Source: JACMQW01 sp964536965
Lineage (GTDB): Bacteria; Bdellovibrionota; UBA1018
NCBI GenBank assembly: GCA_964536965.1
Contig: CAZIAL010000008.1
Coordinates: forward strand, 30,208-94,207
DNA length: 64,000 bases
Direction of reading: 5' to 3'
Below, in pieces: positions 15,150-24,685 of this stretch; position 1 is the first letter of the stretch; each line of letters starts with the position of its first letter. Under the pieces are notes generated by a model that saw only the letters and a program-made list of their open reading frames with translations, ran no database searches and was not told where the DNA came from. A program made the translations under genes and the position numbers.

Positions 15150-17045
15150 ATGACTCCCGGTTCGACCCCATCGAAAGTTTCATCCCGTCCCGTAAAACGC
15201 ACCGTCCGCACCCATGACTGCGGTCAGCTTCGCGCGAAGGATCTCGAAAAGGAGATCCAGCTCTGCGGGTGGATCGGAAAACGTCGCGACCACGGCGGGC
15301 TGATATTCGCGGACCTCCGGGATCGTCACGGACTGACCCAGATCGTTTTCGATCCGGCGATTCCGGAAAGCAAGGACGCGCACGAGCGAGCGAGCCGGTT
15401 GCGCAGCGAGTTCGTCGTCTGGGTGAAAGGAAAGGTCCGCGCGCGGCCCGACGGGATGAAGAACGCGAAGCTTTCGACCGGAGAAATCGAAGTGATCTGC
15501 ACGGATCTCGAGATTCTTTCCGAGGCGAAAACGACTCCGTTTCCGATCGAAGACGACGTCGATACGTCCGAGAATCTCCGGCTGAAGTACCGCTACCTGG
15601 ATCTGCGTCGCGGAGCCCTCCAGCGAAATCTGCTCACGCGGCACCGCGTGCTCCAGATCGTGCGAAATTATCTGGATTCCCAGGGTTTCTGCGACGTCGA
15701 GACGCCGATCCTCTACAAATCCACCCCCGAAGGCGCGCGCGACTTCATCGTCCCTTCGCGCATGAACCAGGGCACGTTCTACGCGCTCCCGCAGTCCCCG
15801 CAGACGCTGAAGCAGCTGCTCATGATCAGCGGAATGGATCGCTACTACCAGATCGCGCGCTGTTTCCGCGATGAGGACTTGCGCGCCGACCGTCAGCCCG
15901 AGTTCACCCAGATCGATATCGAACAAAGCTTCATGGACGAAGAGGCGTTCTTCCCCATTCTCGAGGGGATGATCCAGAAGCTCTGGAAAGAAGTGCTCGG
16001 CGTCGAAATCCAGGCTCCGTTCCCGCGCATGGCCTATCACGAGGCGATGGAGCGGTTCGGCTCGGATAAGCCGGACGTCCGTTTCGGTCTCGAGCTTCGC
16101 GATCTCTCCGAGATTTTCGCGAAATCCGAATTTCAGGTGTTTAAGGGCGCGCTCGTGAAAAATTCGCGCGGGATTCCGGGTTCGATTCGGGCGATCGTGG
16201 TTCCGGGTGGCGCCGACAAATTCTCGCGCAAGGATCTCGACGAACTCACGGCGTTCGTCGGCCCCTACGGCGCGAAGGGTCTGCTCTGGATGAAGATCAC
16301 GCCGGGCGGAGGCGCGGGTGCCGCGCTGGACGGCTTGGAATTCCAGAGCCCGGCCGCGAAGTTTTTCACCGACGAGGAAAAAGCGAATCTGAAGGCGACG
16401 CTCGGACTGAAGGCCGGAGATCTCGTGCTTTCCGTGGCGGATGCGAAAAATAAAGTCGTCTTCGACGCGCTCGGCGCGCTTCGGATGAAGCTGGGCGAGA
16501 AGCTGGGCGTGATTCCGAAGCCCTCCGAGCATAAGTATTCCTTTCTTTGGGTCGTGAATTTCCCGCTCCTCGAGTTCGACGATAAGGAGCAGCGCTTTTT
16601 CGCCTGCCATCATCCGTTCACCTCGCCGCGTCCGGAGTTTTTCGAGGACTTCATCAACGGCACGAACCTCGATAAGATCGAAGCGTCGGCTTACGATATG
16701 GTCTTGAACGGCGTCGAGGTCGGCGGCGGTTCGCTCCGGATCTATCGTTCGGACGTCCAGGGCGCGATGTTCAAGCTCCTCGGACTGACTCCCGAAGAGG
16801 CGAAGGAGAAATTCGGCTTTTTCCTCGAGGCGCTCCAGTACGGAACGCCTCCGCACGGCGGACTCGCGTTCGGCGTCGACCGCCTGGTCATGCTCATGTG
16901 CGGCGCGAGCGCGATCCGGGACGTGATCGCGTTCCCGAAGACGGCCAGCGGTGCGTGCCTTATGTCCGAATCACCAAGTCAGGTCGCGAAAGAGCAGCTG
17001 GATGAACTCGGAATTTTCGTACGTCAGCCGACGCCGGGCGCTTGA
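15150..17045 (+). CDS. aspS: Aspartyl-tRNA synthetase
   Basis: 631 residues, the bacterial length. Charges tRNA-Asp (and tRNA-Asn if the non-discriminating type). An OB-fold anticodon domain covers about 20-130, with GWIGKRRDHGGLIFADLRD; the class II core has motif 2 FRDEDLRADRQPEFTQID; a bacterial GAD insertion lies at about 300-420; and motif 3 GLAFGVDRLVML is near the C-terminus. AGGGG precedes the ATG. The first 20 residues are a short basic extension. The 3' end overlaps glpD by 44 bases. Whether it also charges tRNA-Asn cannot be decided from this window. Confidence 0.97.
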   Translation: MTPGSTPSKVSSRPVKRTVRTHDCGQLRAKDLEKEIQLCGWIGKRRDHGGLIFADLRDRHGLTQIVFDPAIPESKDAHERASRLRSEFVVWVKGKVRARPDGMKNAKLSTGEIEVICTDLEILSEAKTTPFPIEDDVDTSENLRLKYRYLDLRRGALQRNLLTRHRVLQIVRNYLDSQGFCDVETPILYKSTPEGARDFIVPSRMNQGTFYALPQSPQTLKQLLMISGMDRYYQIARCFRDEDLRADRQPEFTQIDIEQSFMDEEAFFPILEGMIQKLWKEVLGVEIQAPFPRMAYHEAMERFGSDKPDVRFGLELRDLSEIFAKSEFQVFKGALVKNSRGIPGSIRAIVVPGGADKFSRKDLDELTAFVGPYGAKGLLWMKITPGGGAGAALDGLEFQSPAAKFFTDEEKANLKATLGLKAGDLVLSVADAKNKVVFDALGALRMKLGEKLGVIPKPSEHKYSFLWVVNFPLLEFDDKEQRFFACHHPFTSPRPEFFEDFINGTNLDKIEASAYDMVLNGVEVGGGSLRIYRSDVQGAMFKLLGLTPEEAKEKFGFFLEALQYGTPPHGGLAFGVDRLVMLMCGASAIRDVIAFPKTASGACLMSESPSQVAKEQLDELGIFVRQPTPGA

Positions 17046-18825
17046 ACGGTTTCGCACGGAGATCTTCGATTTCCTCGTGATCGGCGGGGGAATCACCGGA
17101 GCGGCCGTGGCCCGCGATGCGGCCTCGCGCGGTCTGCGTGTGGCCCTGATCGAACGCGAGGACTTCGCGTCGGGGACGAGCTCGGCTTCCTCCAAGCTGA
17201 TTCACGGCGGACTTCGTTATCTCGAAAACCTCGAATTTAAACTCGTTTTCGAGTCCCTTTCGGAGCGCGCGCATCTCGTGCGGTCACAGCCCCATCTCGT
17301 GCGCTGGCTGAAATTCTACCTGCCGGTTTATCGCGCGGACCCGCGCGGAATGACGCTCGTATCGATGGGGCTCTGGCTTTACGATCTACTTTCCCTCTTC
17401 CGGGCCCCTCATTTTCATCGGCGGCTTTCGAGAGAGCGCATGCTCGCGGAAGTGCCCGGACTGAAGTCCGAAGGACTCGTCGGGGGGTTTACCTACTACG
17501 ACGCCTCGATGTGGGACGATGTCATGTGCGTGGAGAACGCGCACGCGGCCCAGGATCTGGGTGCGGCGATCGCTACGCGCGTGGAAGCGGTGGCGCCGAT
17601 CTGGGCACCGATCGCGACCGAAAGCGGGGCGCCGTCGCGCGGGCGGATCGCCGGATTTCGCTGTATGGATCGCGAGACCGGCGAAAAGATGGACGTGCAT
17701 GCGAAGCGCACGATCGTTTGTGGCGGACCTTACACGGACCGTCTGGGCGAGATGCTGCTCGCCGGCGCGCCGGAAGGCGAGGAATCGGATTTTCGCGAAG
17801 AGGCGGCCGACGGAAAACGGGGGCCCTGGCGTCACTGGCTGAAACCGTCGCGGGGAACCCATCTTGTCCTCGCGAAGGATCGTCTGCCGGTGAAGGGCGC
17901 GATGCTGCTCACGAACCCGGACGATGGAAGAGTCTCGTTCGTGATTCCGCGCGACGATTTTGGTCCCGGCGTCGTGATCGTAGGGACGACCGACGGACCG
18001 TCGCCGGCGGATCCAGGGGAAGTGAAAGCCGAGAAGGAAGACGTCGATTATCTCCTCGCGCTTCTGGCGCGCTATTTTCCGGCGCTTCGGATCGGAGCGG
18101 CCGATATTTTGTCGACCTATGTGGGAGTGCGTCCGCTGATGGATCCGGAGTACGGTCAGGAACCCGGCGGCAGCGGCGGGGCCGGACTCGCGACCGTGTC
18201 GCGCGAACACCATATCGGGCGGGGCCCCGGCGGGACGATCCTCGTCGCGGGTGGGAAGTATACGACCCATCGGACGATGGCGGAAGAAATCGTCGATTGC
18301 GCCCTCGCCGAGTGGACCGAAGATTACTGGAAGGAAATCGCGCCGCGCGTGGCGAGATATCTCCGGCCGCGCACTATGGAAAACGTGAACCCCGCCGTGA
18401 CCCGCGCGGCGCTCGCGAATTTTCGCGGCGAGTTTCGAAGCGCGGGAATGGTCGCGGGACGCGGACTCGGGCTGAAACTGACCGATCAGTCGATCGAGGA
18501 TCTGATCGAACGATACGGTGCGGACGCCCGCACGGTTCTGGAGATCGCGTCGGCCCATCCGGAAACTCGTCCCAGCCCGGAGGGTTTTCCCTATCTCGAG
18601 GCCCAGCTGCGATATGCGATCCGCAAGGAGATGGTGCTCCACTTGGACGACTTTTATTTCCGGCGGCTTCCCCTATACTTAGGGAGAAAAGATCATGCCG
18701 AGGGATGGATCGATACGCTCGCCCGGGTCTGGGCGTCCGAACTCGGAAAAACCGAAGCCGAGCGAGATGCGGAGATCACGGATCTCCGAAGTAAAATCGC
18801 CCGGAGAAACGAAGGATTCCACTGA
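17002..18825 (+). CDS. glpD: FAD-dependent glycerol-3-phosphate dehydrogenase
   Basis: 607 residues from the ATG at 17002 (earlier in-frame starts lie deeper in aspS). Oxidises glycerol-3-phosphate to dihydroxyacetone phosphate and passes electrons to quinones at the inner membrane. The FAD dinucleotide motif GGGITG is at 28-33, followed by SSASSKLIHGGLRYLE, a GlpD/GlpA signature; THLVLAKD and the DAO C-terminal domain (GGKYTTHRTMAEE) follow, then the helical GlpO/GlpD tail. Longer than E. coli GlpD (501), mainly through the C-terminal extension common in this subgroup. Overlaps aspS by 44 bases. Confidence 0.95.
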   Translation: MNSEFSYVSRRRALERFRTEIFDFLVIGGGITGAAVARDAASRGLRVALIEREDFASGTSSASSKLIHGGLRYLENLEFKLVFESLSERAHLVRSQPHLVRWLKFYLPVYRADPRGMTLVSMGLWLYDLLSLFRAPHFHRRLSRERMLAEVPGLKSEGLVGGFTYYDASMWDDVMCVENAHAAQDLGAAIATRVEAVAPIWAPIATESGAPSRGRIAGFRCMDRETGEKMDVHAKRTIVCGGPYTDRLGEMLLAGAPEGEESDFREEAADGKRGPWRHWLKPSRGTHLVLAKDRLPVKGAMLLTNPDDGRVSFVIPRDDFGPGVVIVGTTDGPSPADPGEVKAEKEDVDYLLALLARYFPALRIGAADILSTYVGVRPLMDPEYGQEPGGSGGAGLATVSREHHIGRGPGGTILVAGGKYTTHRTMAEEIVDCALAEWTEDYWKEIAPRVARYLRPRTMENVNPAVTRAALANFRGEFRSAGMVAGRGLGLKLTDQSIEDLIERYGADARTVLEIASAHPETRPSPEGFPYLEAQLRYAIRKEMVLHLDDFYFRRLPLYLGRKDHAEGWIDTLARVWASELGKTEAERDAEITDLRSKIARRNEGFH

Positions 18826-18826
18826 T

Positions 18827-19252
18827 ATGGCGGACACTCTGAAAGCGGTGAAGAACGGCGCTACGACGGGCGGAACGGGGCCGGGGCGGAAAGTGATCGG
18901 ACCCCACACGGGCGGGAAGTCCTTTCCGACCGAATTCGCGAGCTTCGCGGAATTCTATCCCTACTACCTCGACGAGCACCTCGATCGCACATGTAAGACC
19001 CTGCATTTCGTCGGCGCGGCGGGAGTGATTCTTTCTCTCTCGACGATCGTCGCGACCGGGCAGTGGAAGTACTTCTGGATTCTTCCTATATTCGGCTACG
19101 GTCTCGCCTGGGTCGGGCACTTCGTTTTCGAGAAAAATCGCCCGGCCAGTTTCAAGCAGCCCCTCTATAGCTTACGCGGCGACTTCGCGATGTTCTGGGA
19201 TCTGCTGACGGGCCGTCTCTCGTTCGCGACAGGGGCGAAACGGAAGGCTTAG
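18827..19252 (+). CDS. Mpo1-like (DUF962) membrane protein
   Basis: 141 residues from the ATG at 18827, one base after the glpD stop, with AAGGA ten bases before. Matches DUF962/Mpo1: FAEFYPYYLDEH at 40-51, LHFVG at 59-63, GYGLAWVGHFVFEKNRP at 90-106 and SLRGDF at 115-120, with the conserved His51, His60 and His98. Yeast Mpo1 is an Fe(II) dioxygenase that shortens 2-hydroxy fatty acids; bacterial members are uncharacterised. Two hydrophobic segments (about 60-75 and 82-100) suggest membrane insertion. The N-terminal 30 residues are Gly/Lys-rich. Placement after glpD hints at a lipid-related role. Confidence 0.85.
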   Translation: MADTLKAVKNGATTGGTGPGRKVIGPHTGGKSFPTEFASFAEFYPYYLDEHLDRTCKTLHFVGAAGVILSLSTIVATGQWKYFWILPIFGYGLAWVGHFVFEKNRPASFKQPLYSLRGDFAMFWDLLTGRLSFATGAKRKA

Positions 19253-20373
19253 TCGTCCGCATTCGCGGGGTGGAGCCACTGGAGTGCGTAGGTCGCGCGC
19301 ATGAGCACTTCTGCGTCCACCCAAACATCCCCCTGATCCACCTGCCAGTCGGTCGAAACTTTATCCGGACGTCCGCCATCGGTGTCACGGACGAGAAACT
19401 CGCATTTGCCCGCGCGCTCGCGGCGGCCGATGACGAGACTCCAGTGCTGCGAACACGCGTCGTGGAGGATGGAGTTGGGTCGATATCCGCGCCCGCGTCC
19501 GACGACCTTATGGCAGTAAGCGATCGCCACGGGGAGGGACTTTTCCAAGGTGAGCAGCCGGTTGATCTGCTGGAAAGTGGTCGGCTCGCGAAACGGAACC
19601 GTCCGCATGCTCCAACCGAAGGCATCCAGTCCCGCGTCTATTTGCGTGCGGCATTCCGGAAGATCGGGAAGAGCCGTGCGCGACTGGCGACAGGGGGCGA
19701 GGAGCAGGCGCGACATCGGCACATAGGGATCGTCTCCGGTAAAGAAGCGGAGTTCCTCGGTAATCTCGGAATGAGACGGAAGGGCGGCGCCTTCGAGCGA
19801 AGGCGGCAGAGACGCGAGCACGGTGCGGATGCGTTCGGCGAAGCGTCGCCTTTTCTCTTCGCGCATCTTCGGATCCAGCGCCTGGTAGTCGCGAAGCGCA
19901 TCGAAGAGCGCTTCGGTCTTGGCGATCGCCTCGAGACTCTTGCCTTGGGTCTCCTGTAGAACGCGGTCGGAGCAAACGCCGATTTCGCGCGCCGACTTCA
20001 CATGCACGCAGACGAGACCGCCCCATCGGCCGCCTTCACGAGAAAGGGGGTCGGTCGAGTTCTGGATGGGAAAGGAGTAGGGAAAGTCATTGGAGGCGGC
20101 AAATTCCACGGCCAGCGCGATCGGCGACGTCCTTTCCTCGACGCGAAGCGGCCGGCCGAGGTTCGAAATCCTCCAGGCGTCGATCATTTCGGCCGCGGTA
20201 TAGGGCGCGCATAAATTCGTTTCGCCCTGGTCGAGGTGGGGAATGCCCGCCGCGCTGCCCGAACCTTTTCTCAGATCGATCTCCGGTCCGTCGCAGCGAT
20301 AACGATCGGTCAGGAGCTGTCCGCCGACGGAAAACGCGGCCGCGACGAGGAAAGGTATGGAAACCAGCGCCAT
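19249..20373 (-). CDS. Secreted papain-fold cysteine peptidase-like protein
   Basis: 374 residues with an N-terminal hydrophobic signal (1-18). A papain-like arrangement is visible: Cys55 in ETNLCAPYTAAEMIDAW (the usual Q-x-x-x-C helix, with Glu/Asn in place of part of it), His310 in SQHWSLVIGRR, and Asp330 in FLVRDTDGG, where papains have an Asn in RNSWG. The middle (about 120-290) is a large insertion with several Cys that I do not recognise. If active it would cut proteins outside the cytoplasm. The fold call rests on motif order only. Overlaps the convergent Mpo1-like gene by four bases. Confidence 0.65.
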   Translation of the reverse strand: MALVSIPFLVAAAFSVGGQLLTDRYRCDGPEIDLRKGSGSAAGIPHLDQGETNLCAPYTAAEMIDAWRISNLGRPLRVEERTSPIALAVEFAASNDFPYSFPIQNSTDPLSREGGRWGGLVCVHVKSAREIGVCSDRVLQETQGKSLEAIAKTEALFDALRDYQALDPKMREEKRRRFAERIRTVLASLPPSLEGAALPSHSEITEELRFFTGDDPYVPMSRLLLAPCRQSRTALPDLPECRTQIDAGLDAFGWSMRTVPFREPTTFQQINRLLTLEKSLPVAIAYCHKVVGRGRGYRPNSILHDACSQHWSLVIGRRERAGKCEFLVRDTDGGRPDKVSTDWQVDQGDVWVDAEVLMRATYALQWLHPANADD

Positions 20374-20389
20374 GGCTAAATTCTCGCGC

Positions 20390-21508
20390 CTAAACGGCGT
20401 CCATGAAAGGGGAAAGAAAGTCCTGGGCCAAGACCTTCTGATTCAGCGGTGCCGTCATTTCCCGGCGAATTCGAAACAGCCGTTCCACGCGCTCAATCCA
20501 GAACGCGGCGGCGCGCTCCCGTCCTCCGAGCTTTTTCATGCATTTAGCCGCGTGTTCTTCGAGCGGGCGCTGGGCGTCCCGATTTCGAAGCGGAGCGTCC
20601 GACGATTGCGAGCGCAGGATCAGGTCGGCCAGCAGTGGTTCGAACTGGTCGAGGAGGTTTCGGAACTGGTTCACGTCACCTGCCGCATAATCGAGCAGCG
20701 AAAAGTACGCCGTCTCGGGCGAAACCAGGAATCGGAGGAGTTCGCCGCGGATTTCCCAGGCGTCATCGCTCGCAAGCTCCATCGCGCGCGAGAGCGACCC
20801 TTCGCCGATGGCGGCGACGACGGCGAGACGATCTGCCGGAACCTCTCGTTTCCGGAGAAGCGAAACCAAAGCGTCTTCGGAGAGCGGGCGCAGCCGAAGC
20901 ATTTGGCAGCGGGAAACGACGGTCGCGGGGAGCAAAGACGCGTCGGCCACCGTCAGAAGAAAAATCCAGCCGGGAGGAGGCTCTTCGAGAATTTTCAGCA
21001 GGGAATTCGCCGCCTGGACCGTCATCCGTTCCGCTTCGGTGATGAGGAAGATTCGGTATCCGCCGCTATACCCCGAGAAGCCGAGACTTTCCTTGATCTC
21101 ACGGAACTGGTCGATGCCGAGCGTCCGTGCGTCTTCGATCAGCGCGATTTCGCGAAAGTCGAGGGCCTGGGAATCGTTCGCGCGAATACACGAAGGACAA
21201 GTCTGGCACGCGGCCGGAAGTGCCGGGGATTCGGCGCCGCTGCCCGCTCCGCCGAAAAGATCGGCAGGTTTTTCGGTAAAACCGGCGTTTTCGCACTGGA
21301 GGGTTTGGGCGAGATAATAGGCGATCTCGCGTTTACCCGAACCCCGCGGTCCCGAAAGCAGGAGTACCGGCGGGACCTGGCCCGTTTCGATCCAGCTGCG
21401 AAGCGCCGCCCCGATCACGGGGGAATGCGATTCGAGAAATTCCTTTTCGATCGGCAAAGGAGCAGTTCCGACGGATTTGGCTTCGGCTTTATCGCGTTTC
21501 GCGCTCAT
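20390..21508 (-). CDS. holB: DNA polymerase III delta' subunit
   Basis: 372 residues. Clamp-loader subunit. Walker A GPRGSGKR at 53-60; the Zn module C72, C101, C104, C107 (CQTCPSC at 101-107); an EAERMT/LLKILEEPP segment typical of delta'/gamma AAA+ modules; and a sensor-like TVVSRCQ. The ATG overlaps the tmk stop by four bases, a very common tmk-holB arrangement that couples dTTP supply with replication. The C-terminal helical domain is as expected. Confidence 0.93.
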   Translation of the reverse strand: MSAKRDKAEAKSVGTAPLPIEKEFLESHSPVIGAALRSWIETGQVPPVLLLSGPRGSGKREIAYYLAQTLQCENAGFTEKPADLFGGAGSGAESPALPAACQTCPSCIRANDSQALDFREIALIEDARTLGIDQFREIKESLGFSGYSGGYRIFLITEAERMTVQAANSLLKILEEPPPGWIFLLTVADASLLPATVVSRCQMLRLRPLSEDALVSLLRKREVPADRLAVVAAIGEGSLSRAMELASDDAWEIRGELLRFLVSPETAYFSLLDYAAGDVNQFRNLLDQFEPLLADLILRSQSSDAPLRNRDAQRPLEEHAAKCMKKLGGRERAAAFWIERVERLFRIRREMTAPLNQKVLAQDFLSPFMDAV

Positions 21509-22143
21509 CCGAGGATTCCGGCCTTTTCGAATCTGCGAACCACGTCGGCCGCCATTTTCTCGGGTGATCCGGAGCGCGCTCGAATCCGGACGAATCTCTT
21601 CGGTTCTTCACGCATTGCCCTCAGAAAACCTTTCCGCACGACGGTTTGGAACCGAATTCCTTCCGCTTCGAAACGGTTGGGATCTTTCGCGTCGCGAAGG
21701 CCCGCCGCGGGGTCGATGTCGACGAAGACGGTCAGGTGGGGAACCAGGCCGCCAGTCGCGATCCGGTTTAAATTGCGAAGGGTTTTCCAGTCCAGACCTC
21801 GCGCCGCGCCTTGATAGGCGAGGGTCGAGTCGGTGTACCTGTCGCAGAGAACGATCGCGCCGCTCTCCAGCGCGGGTTTCAGTGTTTTCCCTAGGTGTTC
21901 GGCACGGGCGGCTTCGTAGAGAAAGGCCTCGGTCCAGGGTTCCATCTGCGAGTCGAGGATCACCTTGCGAATTCGTTCGGCGACGACCGATCCACCCGGT
22001 TCGCGGGTCGTCACGACCTCCACCCCGCGGGCGCGGAGGAGCGTGGCGATCGAGGCGATCAGCGTCGATTTTCCCGCGCCTTCGGTCCCTTCGAATGTAA
22101 TCAGACGGCCCTTGCGGGCGGCCGGCGATCTGCCCTTTTTCAT
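21505..22143 (-). CDS. tmk: Thymidylate kinase
   Basis: 212 residues. Phosphorylates dTMP to dTDP. P-loop EGTEGAGKST at 18-27, REPGGS at 47-52 and the DRYTDST motif at 101-107 are all conserved. A basic N-terminal tail of 12 residues precedes the core. First gene of tmk-holB (ATGA overlap). With thyA and folA elsewhere in the window the dTTP pathway is well represented. Confidence 0.97.
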   Translation of the reverse strand: MKKGRSPAARKGRLITFEGTEGAGKSTLIASIATLLRARGVEVVTTREPGGSVVAERIRKVILDSQMEPWTEAFLYEAARAEHLGKTLKPALESGAIVLCDRYTDSTLAYQGAARGLDWKTLRNLNRIATGGLVPHLTVFVDIDPAAGLRDAKDPNRFEAEGIRFQTVVRKGFLRAMREEPKRFVRIRARSGSPEKMAADVVRRFEKAGILG

Positions 22144-22204
22144 CGCCCCCGAGCTTATTCGCGCGAGGGCGAGTCAGGCAAGGGTATAGGTCCAGAGAGA
22201 CCGC

Positions 22205-23278
22205 TTAGGGCTCGGATTCCATGCGCTCCTGGCGATCACGCATCCCCGGCATGGTTCCCGGTTCCGGAATCATCTTGTCGGAGTCGATATTGGACGGATC
22301 CGCGGGATCTCCCATCTCGACCTGACCCTCGGGCGCGGGCTCGGTTTCGTCGACGTCAGCAGCGTCCTCGCCCGAGTTTTCGAGCGGTGGATCGCGTTCG
22401 TCTCGATACCTTGCTCCGCCGCCGCGTTCCAGACGTTCTTCCTCGCGATCCCGTTCCCGTTCTCTCTCTCGTTCGCGTTCCGCGCGTTCTCGCCGATCGG
22501 CACTCGGCCCGGGCGAGCGAGGCTGGACGATGGGTGCGGTTCGAACCCGCTCGACAGGCGCGGTATTCAGCAGCGCAGCGTTGGAGTTGGGGCGAGCGGG
22601 TGGGGGTTCGGGTGGAGTCGGAGCTTCCACGACCTGCGGTTTCGTCGGTCCCGATTTTTTCCCGATGATTCCGGAAAAGCCATAAACGAGAGCGCCCAGA
22701 ATCCCCGCGACCACGATTACGAAAAGGAGTTGGGGCGGGAGGCGATTTCCGGCCGGGCGCTGGAGCTGTCCCCACGAGTCTTTGCTTCCCGTCGCCGGAT
22801 TCGGGTGGGCGGCGCCTCCGGGACCGGCCTTCTGATTCGCTTTTTCGCGTACGGCCTGGATCGCTTGAAAAAGGGCTTCCGTCGCGTCGGGTGGACGCTC
22901 CTCGCCGGCACTGCGATCGAGGATGATGATCTTCGATCTTTCCAGGTGTTCGGTTGGACGAGGCGGGGGGCTGAAATTCGGATCGGCCGCGGAATTCGTG
23001 AACGGTGACGAAGGAGTCGATGCGAACGAAACGGGAGCTCCTGCTTCGTTCGTCCCGGTGATCGGCATCGCGGGACCCGTCGGTTTTTTCGTATAGAGCT
23101 CGTCGTAAGCGTCGATGAGATCCTGCGCGGTCACCCAGTCCCCGCCCATACGCGCAGCCGTGACCTGAGCCGTCGCGGGAATTTTTCCCGCACGGACCAT
23201 TTCGACGATTTCTTTCGCGGCGAGGGGACCCGACTGCTTTCCGCCGACGTTGAGGTACCACTCCAGGTCGGTGCTCAT
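22205..23278 (-). CDS. GYF_2 (DUF4339)-domain membrane protein with charged tail
   Basis: 357 residues from the ATG at 23278 (GGAAGA four bases before; a TTG four codons upstream is possible). Residues 6-60 are a GYF_2/DUF4339 domain (EWYLNVGGKQSGPL, then a WVTAQ motif), usually a peptide-binding module on the cytoplasmic side. One transmembrane segment lies at 183-206. The outer half has a Pro-rich stretch (215-230) and then an almost pure Arg/Glu run at 261-284 (ERERERERDREEER), followed by an acidic end. Function unknown; the charged run could be a helix or an interaction tether. Monocistronic. Confidence 0.8.
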   Translation of the reverse strand: MSTDLEWYLNVGGKQSGPLAAKEIVEMVRAGKIPATAQVTAARMGGDWVTAQDLIDAYDELYTKKPTGPAMPITGTNEAGAPVSFASTPSSPFTNSAADPNFSPPPRPTEHLERSKIIILDRSAGEERPPDATEALFQAIQAVREKANQKAGPGGAAHPNPATGSKDSWGQLQRPAGNRLPPQLLFVIVVAGILGALVYGFSGIIGKKSGPTKPQVVEAPTPPEPPPARPNSNAALLNTAPVERVRTAPIVQPRSPGPSADRRERAERERERERERDREEERLERGGGARYRDERDPPLENSGEDAADVDETEPAPEGQVEMGDPADPSNIDSDKMIPEPGTMPGMRDRQERMESEP

Positions 23279-23375
23279 TCTATCTTCCAAGTTTAGGGGA
23301 AATGGAATGCGTCGTCAAAATATGTCGCGCCGGATAGACATTCCCTGGAGGGTCGCCGGCGACCTGTCAAAAAGC

Positions 23376-23409
23376 AGACAGCCCGGAAGGATCTCCTTCC
23401 GGGCTGTCT
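23376..23409 (-). terminator. Rho-independent terminator for the barrel-protein gene
   Basis: Perfect 15-bp stem (23376-23390 with 23395-23409), loop of four. On the minus strand it is followed by GCTTTTTGA, so it ends the transcript of the gene at 23446-24561. Confidence 0.9.
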
Positions 23410-23445
23410 TAGATTCTCAGGAGCGGTTCGCTCCGCGTTTCAGAC

Positions 23446-24561
23446 TTAGAGGATCGAGATGTTCAGGTTGGCGCCCATCTGCATCGCTTCGATGTTGGGG
23501 GTAGCCGTGAACATATCGACGTACGGGTTGAGATTCACGCGCTTGTGGAGATCCCACGAGGCGCCGAGTTCGACGTACTGACCAAAGATCGGTCCGCGGA
23601 TCTGATCACTCGGAGCGAATTCACCCGTGTTGTGCACGCGGCTGTATTCTTTGTTGAACGAAAGCGAGAGTCCGAACGTATCGCCCACCTGGTAGTTGAT
23701 CGCAGGTCCGAGGGTGATCCGCAGGTCGATCTTGTTGTTCGCGCCCGCAGCGTCCGCGTCGTATACCGCCGAAGTACGGTGGTAATAGCGGATAGTGTTG
23801 TAGGCGGCCAGGCTCAGCGTCGGGCTGAGCGTGTAGAAGAAGTTCTGACCGGTACGGAGGTAGACCGGCACGCCTTCTCCTTCGATTCCGAGTCCCGGAT
23901 AGAGACGGAAGTCTCCGTTCCACTTGAAGTTGTTCACTTCGGCGAATTTACCCACCGAAACCTGGAAGAAAGACTGCGCAGGTTTGAACGCGAAAGCTTC
24001 GGCGTCGCCGGACTTGATTCCGGAAGCGGCGTCGTAGTTGCTTCCGTGGTTCAGAAAGTATCCGTTCAGGTTGAACGCGATATTCGGCGTGATTTTATAA
24101 CCGAGGGTGGCGCGGGTATAGAGTTCGACCGCGGTATTTCCCTGGCTGAAACCGTCTACTTTATCGGTCTGATAGCCCGACAGAGGCTCGGTGATCGAGG
24201 CGCCGTAGTATTCGAAAAGAACGGCGGCGCGGAGATTATCCGTGAACTTCGGACGACGTGCGACTTTCGCGGCTTGGGTCGTCGAAGCGCCGGCGGTGAG
24301 GCCCGGCGAAACCGTAGCGGCCGAAGTGGCCGAAGAAGAAGAGGAAGAGATCCGGTCAGCCGGAACGCCCGCTTTCACGGCCGCTTTCGCTTTCCGCTTG
24401 GCGACGCGTTTCTTCGCCGCCTTCTCGTTTTTCTTGGTTGCGCGAACGGCAGTCTGTTCACGCTGGATCGGTGCATTCTGTGTCGGCTCGTCAACCGCGA
24501 ATGCTCCGCCGGCTACCAAGCTCGCCATCACGATGGCGAAACTTTTGTGCAAATTCTTCAT
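23446..24561 (-). CDS. Putative outer-membrane beta-barrel protein with Lys-rich linker
   Basis: 371 residues. Signal peptide 1-22 ends in AFA. Residues about 40-70 are strongly basic (KKRVAKRKAKAAVKAG), then a Ser run (72-80), then from about 105 to the end an alternating polar/hydrophobic pattern with many aromatic girdle residues (ATLGYKITPNIAFNLNGYFL, LGPAINYQVGDTFGLSLSF), as in a porin-like barrel of 10-12 strands. It does not end in Phe/Trp (NISIL), which is atypical for BamA substrates but has the right alternation. A strong promoter region (425 bases upstream) and its own terminator suggest an abundant protein. The basic linker could touch peptidoglycan or LPS; this is inference. Confidence 0.75.
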   Translation of the reverse strand: MKNLHKSFAIVMASLVAGGAFAVDEPTQNAPIQREQTAVRATKKNEKAAKKRVAKRKAKAAVKAGVPADRISSSSSSATSAATVSPGLTAGASTTQAAKVARRPKFTDNLRAAVLFEYYGASITEPLSGYQTDKVDGFSQGNTAVELYTRATLGYKITPNIAFNLNGYFLNHGSNYDAASGIKSGDAEAFAFKPAQSFFQVSVGKFAEVNNFKWNGDFRLYPGLGIEGEGVPVYLRTGQNFFYTLSPTLSLAAYNTIRYYHRTSAVYDADAAGANNKIDLRITLGPAINYQVGDTFGLSLSFNKEYSRVHNTGEFAPSDQIRGPIFGQYVELGASWDLHKRVNLNPYVDMFTATPNIEAMQMGANLNISIL

Positions 24562-24685
24562 AACGTTCCTCTCCCTATATCCTCTCGGTTATACGAAAAC
24601 TTAAGGTACCCACTCCTGAGTAGCCGTTTGATTCACGGAGGATATAGCAAGGGGTCTGCCAGGTTGGAAGAGCCAACTTGTGCGT

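Noticed and set aside
22538..22549. GGTTCGAACCCG, a tRNA T-loop-like string
   Set aside because: No acceptor, D or anticodon arm around it; it is inside the GYF-domain gene.
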